Origin: Claveliimonas sp963592205
GTDB lineage: Bacteria > Bacillota > Clostridia > Lachnospirales > Lachnospiraceae
DNA length: 12,502 bases
Assembly (NCBI GenBank): GCA_963592205.1
Contig: CAVAVU010000057.1
Location: 1-12,502, forward strand
Direction: 5' to 3'
The notes beneath the pieces are model-generated. The model searched no databases. It was not told the DNA's origin and saw only the letters and a program-made list of their open reading frames with translations. The position numbers and the translations under genes were made by a program. Of this stretch, positions 1-7,666 are shown piece by piece; positions within the stretch are counted from its first letter, which is position 1; every line of letters begins with the position of its first letter.

Positions 1-706
1 GGATATCTTTTTCTTTGATAATGATAGTTCCGACACCTGCCTTGCTGAAGAATTCCAGAATCAGAGCATGCGGAATTCGTCCATCTACCAGATGCACACG
101 GTTCACGCCCTGTTCTACTGCCTGAAAACCGCGCTCCACCCTGGACATCACGCCCTCTGTTACTTTGCCTTCATCCAGAAGTTGGTGCACTTCAGCCACG
201 GTAAGCCTCGGATACACCTTTGTACGTTCCGTATCCTTCCAGATACCTCTGTGGGATGACAGATAGACTAACTTGTCTGCCTTTAAGCCAACTGCAACTT
301 CCAACGATGCATCTTTCGGATCAATCAACTCGTATTCATTATCAATATCATTCGGCACAATGACTGGAATAAAATCATTATCCAACGCCATATGCAGCGT
401 ATCCAGATCCATACCGCAGATGCCGATGGCTTTTACACCACACAATTCAATCAGTTTGGCAATTCTTTTATTTTCACGAAACTTGTCTGCTCCCATCGGC
501 GTATCATGTACAACAACCGGACGCATACCAACTGTTTTCAGCAACGCAATATCCTGCATCAGAGCCTGCTCATCAAGCGGACTCAGATACTTACGGCAGC
601 CATATTCTATTACTACGATTTTATCGCTAAAATCCCGAATATACGGCAATGCCTGTATTAGAAACTCTGCCTTTGGTTCTACCTGAGCATATAATTTCTG
701 ATCCAT
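1..706 (-). CDS. ArgB-like amino-acid-kinase-fold protein, catalytic residues lost (partial, runs off left edge)
   Basis: The first 235 residues are visible; the C-terminus is cut by the window edge. The ATG at 706 follows AAGGAGA with 6-base spacing. The overall pattern is that of acetylglutamate kinase (ArgB): LPYI near residue 20, DIALLKTVGMRPVVVH at 52-67, FIPVI at 112-116, and GVNRVHLVDGRIPHAL ending in GVGT at 200-227. Key sites are altered. The phosphate-binding Lys of the usual KYGG motif is Glu34 (IEYGC), and the HGGG loop is HDTP (67-70). The NAD motif that precedes the second lobe is replaced by DPKD (129-132), and the late catalytic Lys aligns with Arg189. About 60 residues that normally carry the acetylglutamate lid between HGGG and the sugar-free second half are absent. 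Kinase activity is therefore unlikely (inference). E. coli ArgA carries a similarly kinase-dead, arginine-sensing domain before its GNAT domain, so this could be the N-terminus of an ArgA-like synthase. It lies 70 bases downstream of the greA-like gene. Confidence 0.75.
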   Translation of the reverse strand, partial: MDQKLYAQVEPKAEFLIQALPYIRDFSDKIVVIEYGCRKYLSPLDEQALMQDIALLKTVGMRPVVVHDTPMGADKFRENKRIAKLIELCGVKAIGICGMDLDTLHMALDNDFIPVIVPNDIDNEYELIDPKDASLEVAVGLKADKLVYLSSHRGIWKDTERTKVYPRLTVAEVHQLLDEGKVTEGVMSRVERGFQAVEQGVNRVHLVDGRIPHALILEFFSKAGVGTIIIKEKDI

Positions 707-776
707 AATATCTCCTTTTCTTTTTTATCTCAATTCTTTTCTATGATTCTTCTTATCTGATACACATGATAAAAAA

Positions 777-1280
777 CTAGAATTTACGAATCGTATCTTC
801 TTCGCTTTCTCCCGTTTTATCTATCTTTTTGATCACTACATAATATCCGGCTCCTGGCTGTACTTCGATATACACCCGGTCTCCTTCTTTGTGTCCGAGC
901 AGTGCCTTTCCCATCGGTGATTCAATGCTGATGCGACCGTTCAGCGAACTTCCTCTTACTGATGTTACCAGCTTATATACTTCCGTCTCATCATCATCTT
1001 CGCAGTAAAGTGTTACCGTATTATTAATACCGACTTCATTATCCGCAGATGAATCATCAATCACCTCCGCCGTTTTTAACATACGCTCCAGATAACGGAT
1101 ACGGCTCTCATTCTGATTCTTATCCTTTTTTGCCGCATGATATTCAAAATTCTCACTAAGATCTCCATGTGCTCTGGCTTCTTTAACCGCCTCGATAGCA
1201 TTCTTTCTGACCACAAGCTTCCGATATTCAATCTCTTCCTGTATCTTCTCTACATCACTTTTTGTCAATTGCTCTCGCAT
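777..1280 (-). CDS. greA: Transcription elongation factor, GreA/GreB family
   Basis: This 167-residue protein has the two-domain Gre layout. An N-terminal coiled coil (about 1-75) carries the acidic tip motif GDLSENFEYHAA (39-50), with Asp40 and Glu43 at the positions that coordinate Mg2+ in the RNA polymerase secondary channel. A C-terminal FKBP-like domain carries the hallmark SPMGKALLG (121-129) and GDRVYIEV. Gre factors stimulate cleavage of backtracked RNA by RNA polymerase. The ATG at 1280 has AGAGGGAG with 7-base spacing. The sequence after the tip (KKDKNQNESRIRYLERML) and the acidic tail GESEEDTIRKF differ from the textbook GreA. It may therefore be a second, divergent Gre paralogue. 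It begins 17 bases after the stop of the AAA-ATPase/nuclease gene, with no room for a separate promoter. It is probably co-transcribed with that gene or uses a promoter inside its 3' end. Confidence 0.93.
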   Translation of the reverse strand: MREQLTKSDVEKIQEEIEYRKLVVRKNAIEAVKEARAHGDLSENFEYHAAKKDKNQNESRIRYLERMLKTAEVIDDSSADNEVGINNTVTLYCEDDDETEVYKLVTSVRGSSLNGRISIESPMGKALLGHKEGDRVYIEVQPGAGYYVVIKKIDKTGESEEDTIRKF

Positions 1281-1297
1281 GATTACTCCCTCTTTTC

Positions 1298-3010
1298 TTA
1301 TTGCTGCTGTTTTAACTCTTCTCTGCCCATGCGCACACAGCAGCTCTTTCTATTACATGAAATACCATATTTAAGTACAGTCTGGATCTCTGACTCTTCA
1401 TAACGAAATGCATCCGTATAATGCCGGCTGTCGATCTGTCTCAATGCCTTTTCACACTCAGCTAGCATCTTATCCTTTTCCGTATATTTAATCTCTATAA
1501 TGATTCCCACGTCAGACTCATCCATACGTATCAAAATATCGCTGAATCCCTCTCCACATTCTTTATTAGACATCACAGTCCATCCTGCTTTATACCCAAG
1601 TATGCCCAGCAAAATGCCATGGTAAAAATTCTCTTTTGTCGGTTTTCTGACAAATGTATCCCGCACGCTGATTGTCTTCTGCATGTATTCCGAAAAAATA
1701 CGTTCTACTTCATCTGATTCTCCGTTCTCCAGTGCAGCACAGAACTGCTCCAACATTTTCCCATCTTCAGGTACTTTATCCCGGAACATTGCCAGAATCT
1801 GTTCTGTAACAATATTTCTGATTTCCAGATTCGGTATCATCAGATTATGCACATTTCCGTTCGCTTCGCCTTTTTCGGTTAAATAACCGGTCATATACAA
1901 TGCACTCCAAAGGTTATCCATAGAACTGTACAATTCTTTATACGTAAGTTCCTCCTGAATTACTTTTTGTACACTTTCTCCATTAACCAACCGTTCCAGT
2001 TCAGACTTTGCCAGTCTCTTTTCACCTTCTACATTTTCCACAAAGTGTCTGATCACATCATTGCCACTGGTATTCAGCCAATAATTTCTTGGCTGTAATT
2101 TAGGATTTTCCCGATGCTCCATACAATAATTAATCACATCCCATGGACAATATACATCAACATCACCAAAACGATATCCATCATACCATTCCTTTACCGT
2201 ATCAAAACACTTCTCCTGACCATAATATGCGAGCATCTGCTGAACTTCGTTATCTGTAAATCCAAAAAACTCATCAAACATCGTATTGTTCAACGAATAT
2301 ACTTTAAAATTGTTCAACCCGGTAAATATGCTTTCCTTGGCTACCCGAAGACATCCTGTTAAAACTGCAAAATAAAGGTTATTATTTGTCTTTAACGCAT
2401 TCTCGAACAGATTTCTCAACAACACCATCTGATCATAATAGCCCCTGTCATTTGCTTTTGCTAGCGGTACATCATACTCATCAATTAATACAATAACCCT
2501 TTTGTGATAATGCTTATACAAAAGTTCCGTCATTTCGCGGATACTATATACGATGGTTTCTTCATCCATCTCTTTTATCAGCATCTGACTGTACAATTCC
2601 TTATCTGCCACTGTCAGGCGATCACTTTCCAGCAGGAACTGCAACCTTCTGGCTTCTTCATTGATTACTTTACGCAGGAGTGCTTTCGCATCCTCGTAAT
2701 TTTCTGCATTCACGCCCTTAAGACTGATAGACACCACTGGATATTTTCCCATATACTTTTCACACAATTCTTTTTGCCGGTCAATATACAACCCATCAAA
2801 AAGATGCTTGTCTGTTCCTATTTCAAAGAAACTCTTCAGCATACTCATATTCAAAGACTTACCAAAGCGGCGCGGACGCGTAAAAAGATTCGCCTCTCCC
2901 CAGTTATCCAAAAGTTTTTCTATCATTTTCGTCTTATCCACATAGTAAAAAACATCGGTACGGATTTTCTCAAAACTTTCAATTCCTATCGGAAGTTTTT
3001 TCAAAGTCAT
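1298..3010 (-). CDS. AAA-ATPase-like / PD-(D/E)XK nuclease-like protein
   Basis: The protein has 570 residues from the ATG at 3010, which has AGGAGG nine bases upstream. An in-frame extension to 3058 lacks a comparable site. The N-terminal half is an AAA-like ATPase: IRTDVFYYVDKT (17-27), a Walker A region TRPRRFGKS (44-52), Walker B VIVLIDEYD (172-180), and the family-typical LTGCLRVAKESIFTGLNN (217-234). The C-terminal part has the PD-(D/E)XK-like core: Asp491 in SDILI, then IIIEIKYTE with Glu506 and Lys508. This architecture matches the abundant gut-bacterial family described in Pfam as AAA-ATPase_like plus DUF1703/PD-(D/E)XK. To my knowledge no member has a settled function; mobile-element and DNA-processing roles have been proposed. 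ATP binding and nuclease activity here are inferred from motifs only. It is preceded by the ABC operon terminator and closely followed by the greA-like gene. Confidence 0.9.
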   Translation of the reverse strand: MTLKKLPIGIESFEKIRTDVFYYVDKTKMIEKLLDNWGEANLFTRPRRFGKSLNMSMLKSFFEIGTDKHLFDGLYIDRQKELCEKYMGKYPVVSISLKGVNAENYEDAKALLRKVINEEARRLQFLLESDRLTVADKELYSQMLIKEMDEETIVYSIREMTELLYKHYHKRVIVLIDEYDVPLAKANDRGYYDQMVLLRNLFENALKTNNNLYFAVLTGCLRVAKESIFTGLNNFKVYSLNNTMFDEFFGFTDNEVQQMLAYYGQEKCFDTVKEWYDGYRFGDVDVYCPWDVINYCMEHRENPKLQPRNYWLNTSGNDVIRHFVENVEGEKRLAKSELERLVNGESVQKVIQEELTYKELYSSMDNLWSALYMTGYLTEKGEANGNVHNLMIPNLEIRNIVTEQILAMFRDKVPEDGKMLEQFCAALENGESDEVERIFSEYMQKTISVRDTFVRKPTKENFYHGILLGILGYKAGWTVMSNKECGEGFSDILIRMDESDVGIIIEIKYTEKDKMLAECEKALRQIDSRHYTDAFRYEESEIQTVLKYGISCNRKSCCVRMGREELKQQQ

Positions 3011-3051
3011 TCTCTTAACGCCTCCTCTCTTATTCATACACTTATTTAATG

Positions 3052-3082
3052 TTAGCACAGTTTTTCAACTAATAAAAGCTTG
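3052..3082 (-). promoter_or_regulatory. Possible promoter of the AAA-ATPase/greA-like pair
   Basis: Reading the minus strand after the terminator at 3104-3133, the gap contains an extended -10-like stretch TGCTAACAT with only an AT-rich, poorly matching -35 region upstream. A promoter must lie somewhere between the terminator and the start codon at 3010 if the terminator is efficient. This is the best candidate, but the match is weak and the exact bases are uncertain. Confidence 0.25.
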
Positions 3083-3103
3083 AATCCCAGAAAACAGCAG
3101 TTA

Positions 3104-3133
3104 AAAAGAGTGCCTCTTTCGAAGCACTCTTTT
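3104..3133 (-). terminator. Intrinsic terminator after the ABC permease gene
   Basis: A 10-bp perfect stem (3124-3133 pairs with 3104-3113, arms AAAAGAGTGC and GCACTCTTTT) encloses a 10-base loop. On the minus strand it begins four bases after the permease stop codon and runs into a U tract of five. The A-rich first arm means it could also work for plus-strand transcripts, but no plus-strand gene is seen. Confidence 0.85.
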
Positions 3134-3137
3134 GTGT

Positions 3138-5468
3138 CTATTCTACATTTTTCAATGCATCTGTCATCGGTATCCGTTTCACCTTCCGTATCTGGAAAAA
3201 TGCAACCAGCGCATAAGCAATTACTCCTGCCGCAAACATTTTCACAAATGTAATCTTCGGTACGTAATATGGCAGCCAACCGGAAAACTGTGCAAATGCA
3301 ACTTTACAGATCTCCTCAATCGTAATATTGGCTAACGGAATTGTGAGTATCACGGATAATATTACTACAATCGTTGTTGCAGTGATATATAAACGGTTAA
3401 TCTCACGATTTGTATATCCAAGAATCTTCGCCATGGATATCGCCTGCGCATTCTTTTCGATAATGATCTTGGACAGCAGATAAATGATCAGTGCAAACAT
3501 AATCACACCAAAGCCCTTGAACAATATCATCATATTTCCCATGGAGATTTCCAACTGTCTGCAGGTCTTATCCAGATCATCCTTGGTAATGACCGTCGAT
3601 ACCAGTTCATCACTGATATCGGTAATCTTCTTATCTGAGAAATACCCATTAAAATATCCGTCCCGTTTATCGAATATTTTATTATACTGTTCCTGCTCCA
3701 TAAAGACTGCAATAGATGCCGGATATGTATAAATTCCTGTGATCTTAAATGTATAATCGCCATCATCATATGGCTCATCTAACGTAACACTGTCCCCTAC
3801 ATGTAAATTGTGCTTTTCTGCAAATGCATTAGAGACATAGATATCCTCCGGATTTTCAAAATCAATATCCACATATGCACTGTCCGGGCTGATGCCATAT
3901 ACCATGACGTCCTCGCTTTTCAGCTTACCTTCCTGTGTCTTTAATGTAGTTACGCTGTACTTTTCTGCCCCCTCTGTAGATGTAGACAGCAGTGAATCTG
4001 TATAGAATTTATATAACACATTAGTCATCGTGCCATCCGGCGCATCTGCCAGTTCTTCATTATCCATATCCTGGAGCACATATTGATATTTACATAGCAT
4101 GCTATGTGTTATATCCTGTTCAAAATGCGCTAAAAGCGGACTGAACATCATACCAAACAACAGAATCAGATTAGCAAAGAACACACCGATAAAGATTGTA
4201 ATATAGTTCGGTACGTTCTGGAAAATGATCCTGAGCCGAAATCTCGTCACAAAATTCATGCGACTGCTCAGATGGACAATCTTCTTCTTTTTCCTTCTGC
4301 TGAGATCTCTCCGCATAAATTTGAGTGGAGACATGGACAGCTTGCTTCTAAGTGTCACATAGTTGATCAACATCAGAATCAGGATTGGAACTAATGTTGT
4401 CTTGACAAATGCATCCGCACTCCATATGGTCACATAGGTCGGCAGACTGTAACTGCCGTAATACATCGCCGCCATATAGCCTTTCAGCACCGTATAACCC
4501 AGTATATTTCCAATAACCGCTGCAATCAGCATTACAATCACGGGCATGGTCATATAATGCCGGATCAGTTCCCGTTTTGTATATCCGGACGCTCTCAGCG
4601 TACCGATAACAGTTGCTTCTTTGGCTATCGTATTGCTTGTTGTAATCGCAAATACGAATGCAATAATCGCTACAACAATATACAGAAAAGCGGTAAACAT
4701 CGCACCGTCGCCGCCCATATCATCGCCCGTAAAGATAATTGCCTGATTGACAAATTCCGGAATATAATTCTTAATCGTTCCGTTTTTCGCCAGTTTCTTC
4801 AGGAAATCTTCTCCCATCGTCTTGGCTTCCGTATCATCTTTCGGAGGATTATCGTATTTCCATGCATAACTGTAATGGATATGCGTATCATCTAATGTGG
4901 AAAATCCATCTTCTGTCATGATTGCTACACCGAACTTTTTGGCATCAAACATCATATCCGATGTATTAGAAAATAGTGCACTGTAATCGGATAATGCCAC
5001 AAGCCCGGTAATCTTCAGTGTCTGCTTGCCGACTGTCAGATCTTCTCCAACCTTTAATTCATTATTATCCGCATACATACGGTCAATGGCGATCTCATCT
5101 GCCTTTTCAGGCATTTCCCCCTCCATCAGGCAGACCTTATCAACCTCTGTACGAGTCTTGAAGATTCGAAGGGTACTGTCTACATCCTTTGTCTCTTCTT
5201 CTATATAATAATTCGGATATACCGTCACCCCGCCCTCTTCAATCTTCTGTATCGATGCCTCCGATGCTTCTGCATCCAGTTCAAAATTACCGTCTTCGAT
5301 ATTATATTTTTCAAAACTCTGATCATATGCCTTAAGCATACTTCCATCGGCCACCAGGAATCCGGACACCAGCGCGATCATCCCTGCCAGAAAAATGAAC
5401 AGCACCAGATATTTACCAAATTCACTCTTAAGTTCCCGCGGAAGTCTCTTATTCAGTGGATTCTTCAT
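3138..5468 (-). CDS. ABC transporter permease, FtsX/MacB-like, two FtsX domains
   Basis: The protein has 776 residues from the ATG at 5468, which has AGGTGG five bases upstream. A GTG three codons earlier (5477) lies inside that site and is less likely. Layout: a cytoplasmic N-terminus, TM1 (about 20-40), and a large external domain (about 41-255). TM helices near 258-282, 306-328 and 355-372 follow, with the first coupling motif KEATVIGTLRASGYTKREL (about 283-301). After a very basic linker (RRKKKK, 391-396) come TM5 (about 422-445) and a second external domain (about 446-645). A C-terminal FtsX domain repeats the coupling motif as QAISMAKILGYTNREINRLY. It should form the membrane half of an exporter or lipoprotein/peptide-handling complex with the ATPase encoded immediately upstream; the stop of one and the GTG of the other touch. 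The substrate cannot be told from sequence. A terminator lies four bases after the stop. Confidence 0.93.
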   Translation of the reverse strand: MKNPLNKRLPRELKSEFGKYLVLFIFLAGMIALVSGFLVADGSMLKAYDQSFEKYNIEDGNFELDAEASEASIQKIEEGGVTVYPNYYIEEETKDVDSTLRIFKTRTEVDKVCLMEGEMPEKADEIAIDRMYADNNELKVGEDLTVGKQTLKITGLVALSDYSALFSNTSDMMFDAKKFGVAIMTEDGFSTLDDTHIHYSYAWKYDNPPKDDTEAKTMGEDFLKKLAKNGTIKNYIPEFVNQAIIFTGDDMGGDGAMFTAFLYIVVAIIAFVFAITTSNTIAKEATVIGTLRASGYTKRELIRHYMTMPVIVMLIAAVIGNILGYTVLKGYMAAMYYGSYSLPTYVTIWSADAFVKTTLVPILILMLINYVTLRSKLSMSPLKFMRRDLSRRKKKKIVHLSSRMNFVTRFRLRIIFQNVPNYITIFIGVFFANLILLFGMMFSPLLAHFEQDITHSMLCKYQYVLQDMDNEELADAPDGTMTNVLYKFYTDSLLSTSTEGAEKYSVTTLKTQEGKLKSEDVMVYGISPDSAYVDIDFENPEDIYVSNAFAEKHNLHVGDSVTLDEPYDDGDYTFKITGIYTYPASIAVFMEQEQYNKIFDKRDGYFNGYFSDKKITDISDELVSTVITKDDLDKTCRQLEISMGNMMILFKGFGVIMFALIIYLLSKIIIEKNAQAISMAKILGYTNREINRLYITATTIVVILSVILTIPLANITIEEICKVAFAQFSGWLPYYVPKITFVKMFAAGVIAYALVAFFQIRKVKRIPMTDALKNVE

Positions 5469-5477
5469 TACCGCCAC

Positions 5478-6176
5478 CTACCATTCCAGATCCATCGCAG
5501 GTATCTTATGCTCATTCATATAGTTCTTACGTATCATGCCGTCACGAAGCTTCACCACACGATCTGCCATATGTTCAATCTCTCCGTTATGGGTAACAAT
5601 CACGACCGTATTACCGTATTTCTGATTCACATCCTCAATCAGCTGTAATATTTCTTTGGATGTGTGATAATCCAGCGCACCCGTAGGCTCGTCACACAGC
5701 AAAATATCCGGATTCTTCACGATTGCTCTTCCAATTGCGGTACGCTGCTGCTGTCCACCGGATAACTGATTCGGTAATTTGTTCCGATGTTCATACAGTC
5801 CAAGTGTCTTCATCAGATCGTCAACATCCAGCGGATTATCGCTTAAGTATGCACCAACCTCGATATTTTCTCTTATACTCAGATTCGGGATCAGATTGTA
5901 CATCTGAAACACATAACCCAGATGCTTTCTACGATATAACGTCAGTTCTTTCTCTGACATATCTCCTGTCCGTTCACCGCCGATGGAAATGTATCCGTCG
6001 TCTGCCTGGTCAATACCGCCAAGGATATTCAGCAGTGTAGACTTGCCCGAACCGGACGGTCCTAACAGGACGCAGATTTCCCCTTTTTCCATGCTCATGT
6101 CAATGCCCTTTAATACATTGACACGGCTTTCCCCCTCGCCAAAATGCTTTTTAATTCCTTTGATCTCTAAAAACAT
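5478..6176 (-). CDS. ABC transporter ATP-binding protein (LolD/MacB-type)
   Basis: This 232-residue nucleotide-binding subunit is complete. It has Walker A GPSGSGKST (residues 39-47), Q-loop YVFQ, signature LSGGQQQRTAIGRA, Walker B ILLCDEPTGALD and switch histidine VIVTHN. The LSGGQQQR and DEPTGALD forms are typical of the LolD/MacB/FtsE branch that pairs with FtsX-like permeases, which fits the adjoining gene. The ATG at 6176 has GAGAGG-type SD bases about nine upstream. It is the first gene of a two-gene operon with the permease (zero-base gap). A good sigma-A-type promoter lies at 6254-6282, and two matching dyads in the leader suggest a dedicated repressor. Two-gene operons of this type in Firmicutes often respond to antimicrobial or envelope stress, but the signal here is unknown. 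Confidence 0.96.
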   Translation of the reverse strand: MFLEIKGIKKHFGEGESRVNVLKGIDMSMEKGEICVLLGPSGSGKSTLLNILGGIDQADDGYISIGGERTGDMSEKELTLYRRKHLGYVFQMYNLIPNLSIRENIEVGAYLSDNPLDVDDLMKTLGLYEHRNKLPNQLSGGQQQRTAIGRAIVKNPDILLCDEPTGALDYHTSKEILQLIEDVNQKYGNTVVIVTHNGEIEHMADRVVKLRDGMIRKNYMNEHKIPAMDLEW

Positions 6177-6195
6177 AACCCTACCTCTCTATCAA

Positions 6196-6209
6196 TTAGT
6201 TATCTCTAA
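6196..6209. promoter_or_regulatory. Candidate operator 2, TTAG-N6-CTAA
   Basis: TTAG (6196-6199), six bases, CTAA (6206-6209). Its half-sites and spacing are identical to those of the dyad at 6232-6245, with centres 36 bp apart. It lies between the ABC promoter and the ATPase start codon. A DNA-binding role is inferred from the repeated geometry only. Confidence 0.45.
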
Positions 6210-6223
6210 CCATACATTTAAAA

Positions 6224-6253
6224 AAAGGTGGTTAGCATCTACTAACCACCTTT
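6224..6253 (-). terminator. Intrinsic terminator after the symporter gene, overlapping ABC promoter start region
   Basis: A 12-bp perfect stem (6242-6253 with 6224-6235; arms AAAGGTGGTTAG and CTAACCACCTTT) has a 6-base loop. On the minus strand it is followed by a run of seven U (6226-6220). It lies 72 bases after the symporter stop codon. The ABC operon promoter sits just before it, and the predicted start site (about 6247) falls inside its first arm. An ABC transcript would carry only about the inner half of the stem, whereas read-through RNA from the symporter would form all of it. Confidence 0.8.
6232..6245. promoter_or_regulatory. Candidate operator 1, TTAG-N6-CTAA
   Basis: TTAG (6232-6235), six bases, CTAA (6242-6245), forming the core of a longer 12+12 inverted repeat. 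It covers or adjoins the predicted transcription start of the ABC operon, a usual place for a repressor site. The same dyad recurs at 6196-6209. The same bases also serve as the terminator stem, so the symmetry alone does not prove an operator; the recurrence is the supporting argument. Confidence 0.45.
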
Positions 6254-6282
6254 ATCATATACAATCTGATACAAAATTGCAA
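6254..6282 (-). promoter_or_regulatory. Promoter of the ABC transporter operon
   Basis: On the minus strand: -35 TTGCAA (6282-6277), 17-bp spacer, -10 TATGAT (6259-6254). Predicted start is near 6247, giving a leader of about 70 bases before the ATPase ATG at 6176. It is the best sigma-A-type match in the 149-base gap. Confidence 0.7.
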
Positions 6283-6325
6283 GTATTTTCATTATGTCCT
6301 GGCTTTATTCATAGCTCTCAGGCTC

Positions 6326-7606
6326 TTAGTTTTGCTTTTTCAGATCCGCATTGAAAATCTCTCTGTCAAGCAGCTTATTCTGATGCGCAATAATTGTCGT
6401 GCACACCGCATCTCCGGTAATATTAACCGCCGTACGGCTCATATCCAGAATTCGGTCAATACCCATGATCAGACCGATCGCTTCTACCGGAAGACCTACC
6501 GATGCAAATACCATCGACAGTGTTACCAGTCCGACTGACGGTACACCGGCAGTTCCTACAGAAGCAAGTGTCGCTGTCAGAATAACGGTCGCATAGTCTG
6601 CCGGTTTCAGCACAATTCCGTATGCCTGTGCCGCAAATACAACTGCCACGCCCTGCATGATCGCAGTTCCGTCCATATTGATCGTTGCTCCCAACGGAAT
6701 CGTAAAGGAGCTTACCTTTCTGGACACGCCAAGTTTCTCATCCAGTGTCTCGATAGACAGCGGGATCGTGGCGTTGGATGTCGCTGTTGAAAATGCGAAG
6801 CTCATAACCGGCGCAAATTTCTTCAGGAATTTCATCGGATTTAATCCGGTCAGTACCTTCAGCAGAATCTGATATACGCCAAAGCACTGGATTGCAAGAG
6901 CCAGTAATACACCGATCATATATTTTGCCAGCGGAAGGAATGCGCTGAATCCGATTCCGGAAAACGTCTTTGCGATCAGGCAGAATACGCCGATCGGAGC
7001 CGCCAGCATAACCGTGCTCGTCATTTCCATCATCACATCATTAAACTGCGAAAAGAAATTCGCCACCGTATCCACACGCTCACCAAGCTTTGCAAGCAGG
7101 ATACCGACAAATAACGCAAATACGATAACCTGCAGCATTTCGCCATTTGCCAGTGCTGCGATCGGATTCTCCGGAATGATATTCAGGATCGTATCAGCGG
7201 TACTGACTGCTTCTGCTGTTGATGTTTCAACTGCTTCTACTCCTGAAATATCCAGTCCGATCCCCGGATTGATCAGATGTCCGACAGCAAGTGCCACGCT
7301 GATTGCAAGCGCTGTTGTCACCAGGTAAAAGAGGAGCGCCTTTACACCAATCTTACCCAGGCTCTTGGTATCACCCATCGCCATACTTCCACACACCAGT
7401 GAGCAGAATACCAGCGGAACTACCAACATTTTCATCAAACGGATAAATCCGTTACCAACTACATAGAATATGCCATTGACAAATACGGTATCTTTTACAT
7501 ATCCGGATGGCACAAAATAATGCATAATCACACCACACAGACATCCGAGGATCAATGCCGCAAATATCTGCGTTGTAAGACCAATTTTTTTCTTTTTCTC
7601 TTTCAA
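6326..7606 (-). CDS. Dicarboxylate/amino acid:cation symporter (DAACS/GltP-DctA family)
   Basis: The protein has 426 residues. The start is a TTG (7606) with AAGGAG seven bases upstream; the ATG 20 bases earlier is out of frame. Many hydrophobic segments and both re-entrant loops of the glutamate-transporter fold are visible. These are HP1 with SFAFSTATSNATIP (269-282), the NMDGT motif of TM7 (310-314), HP2 with GTAGVPSVGLVTL (351-363), and TM8 with GIDRILDMSRTAVNITGD (382-399). In TM8, Asp388, Arg391, Thr392, Asn395 and Asp399 match the substrate- and cation-binding set of the archaeal aspartate transporter GltPh, including the Arg typical of acidic substrates. Na+- or H+-coupled uptake of glutamate, aspartate or a C4-dicarboxylate is the likely role; HP1 reads TATSNAT instead of the serine-rich form, so the exact substrate is open. 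It is followed by the terminator at 6224-6253. Confidence 0.93.
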   Translation of the reverse strand: MKEKKKKIGLTTQIFAALILGCLCGVIMHYFVPSGYVKDTVFVNGIFYVVGNGFIRLMKMLVVPLVFCSLVCGSMAMGDTKSLGKIGVKALLFYLVTTALAISVALAVGHLINPGIGLDISGVEAVETSTAEAVSTADTILNIIPENPIAALANGEMLQVIVFALFVGILLAKLGERVDTVANFFSQFNDVMMEMTSTVMLAAPIGVFCLIAKTFSGIGFSAFLPLAKYMIGVLLALAIQCFGVYQILLKVLTGLNPMKFLKKFAPVMSFAFSTATSNATIPLSIETLDEKLGVSRKVSSFTIPLGATINMDGTAIMQGVAVVFAAQAYGIVLKPADYATVILTATLASVGTAGVPSVGLVTLSMVFASVGLPVEAIGLIMGIDRILDMSRTAVNITGDAVCTTIIAHQNKLLDREIFNADLKKQN

Positions 7607-7666
7607 TGTCTCTCTCCTTGCCTCATCTATAATCTATCGATAATTTCTCCATAGTTTATCTATCGC

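Noticed and set aside
777..795. Possible terminator at the end of the greA-like gene (TACGAATCGTA palindrome, then a run of six U after the stop)
   Set aside because: The palindrome is 5+5 with a one-base centre, which cannot form a proper RNA hairpin at that spacing, and it is not directly next to the U run.
2504..3049. A 181-codon plus-strand open frame opposite the AAA-ATPase gene
   Set aside because: Its translation has no recognisable domain and lies fully antisense to a gene with clear Walker and PD-(D/E)XK motifs. The other plus-strand frames in the window (for example 273-686, 4557-4895, 5983-6354) are shadows in the same way.
3011..3058. Longer N-terminus for the AAA-ATPase protein
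   Set aside because: The 16 extra residues lack a good ribosome site, while AGGAGG sits inside them at proper distance from the ATG at 3010; the family sequence also begins there.
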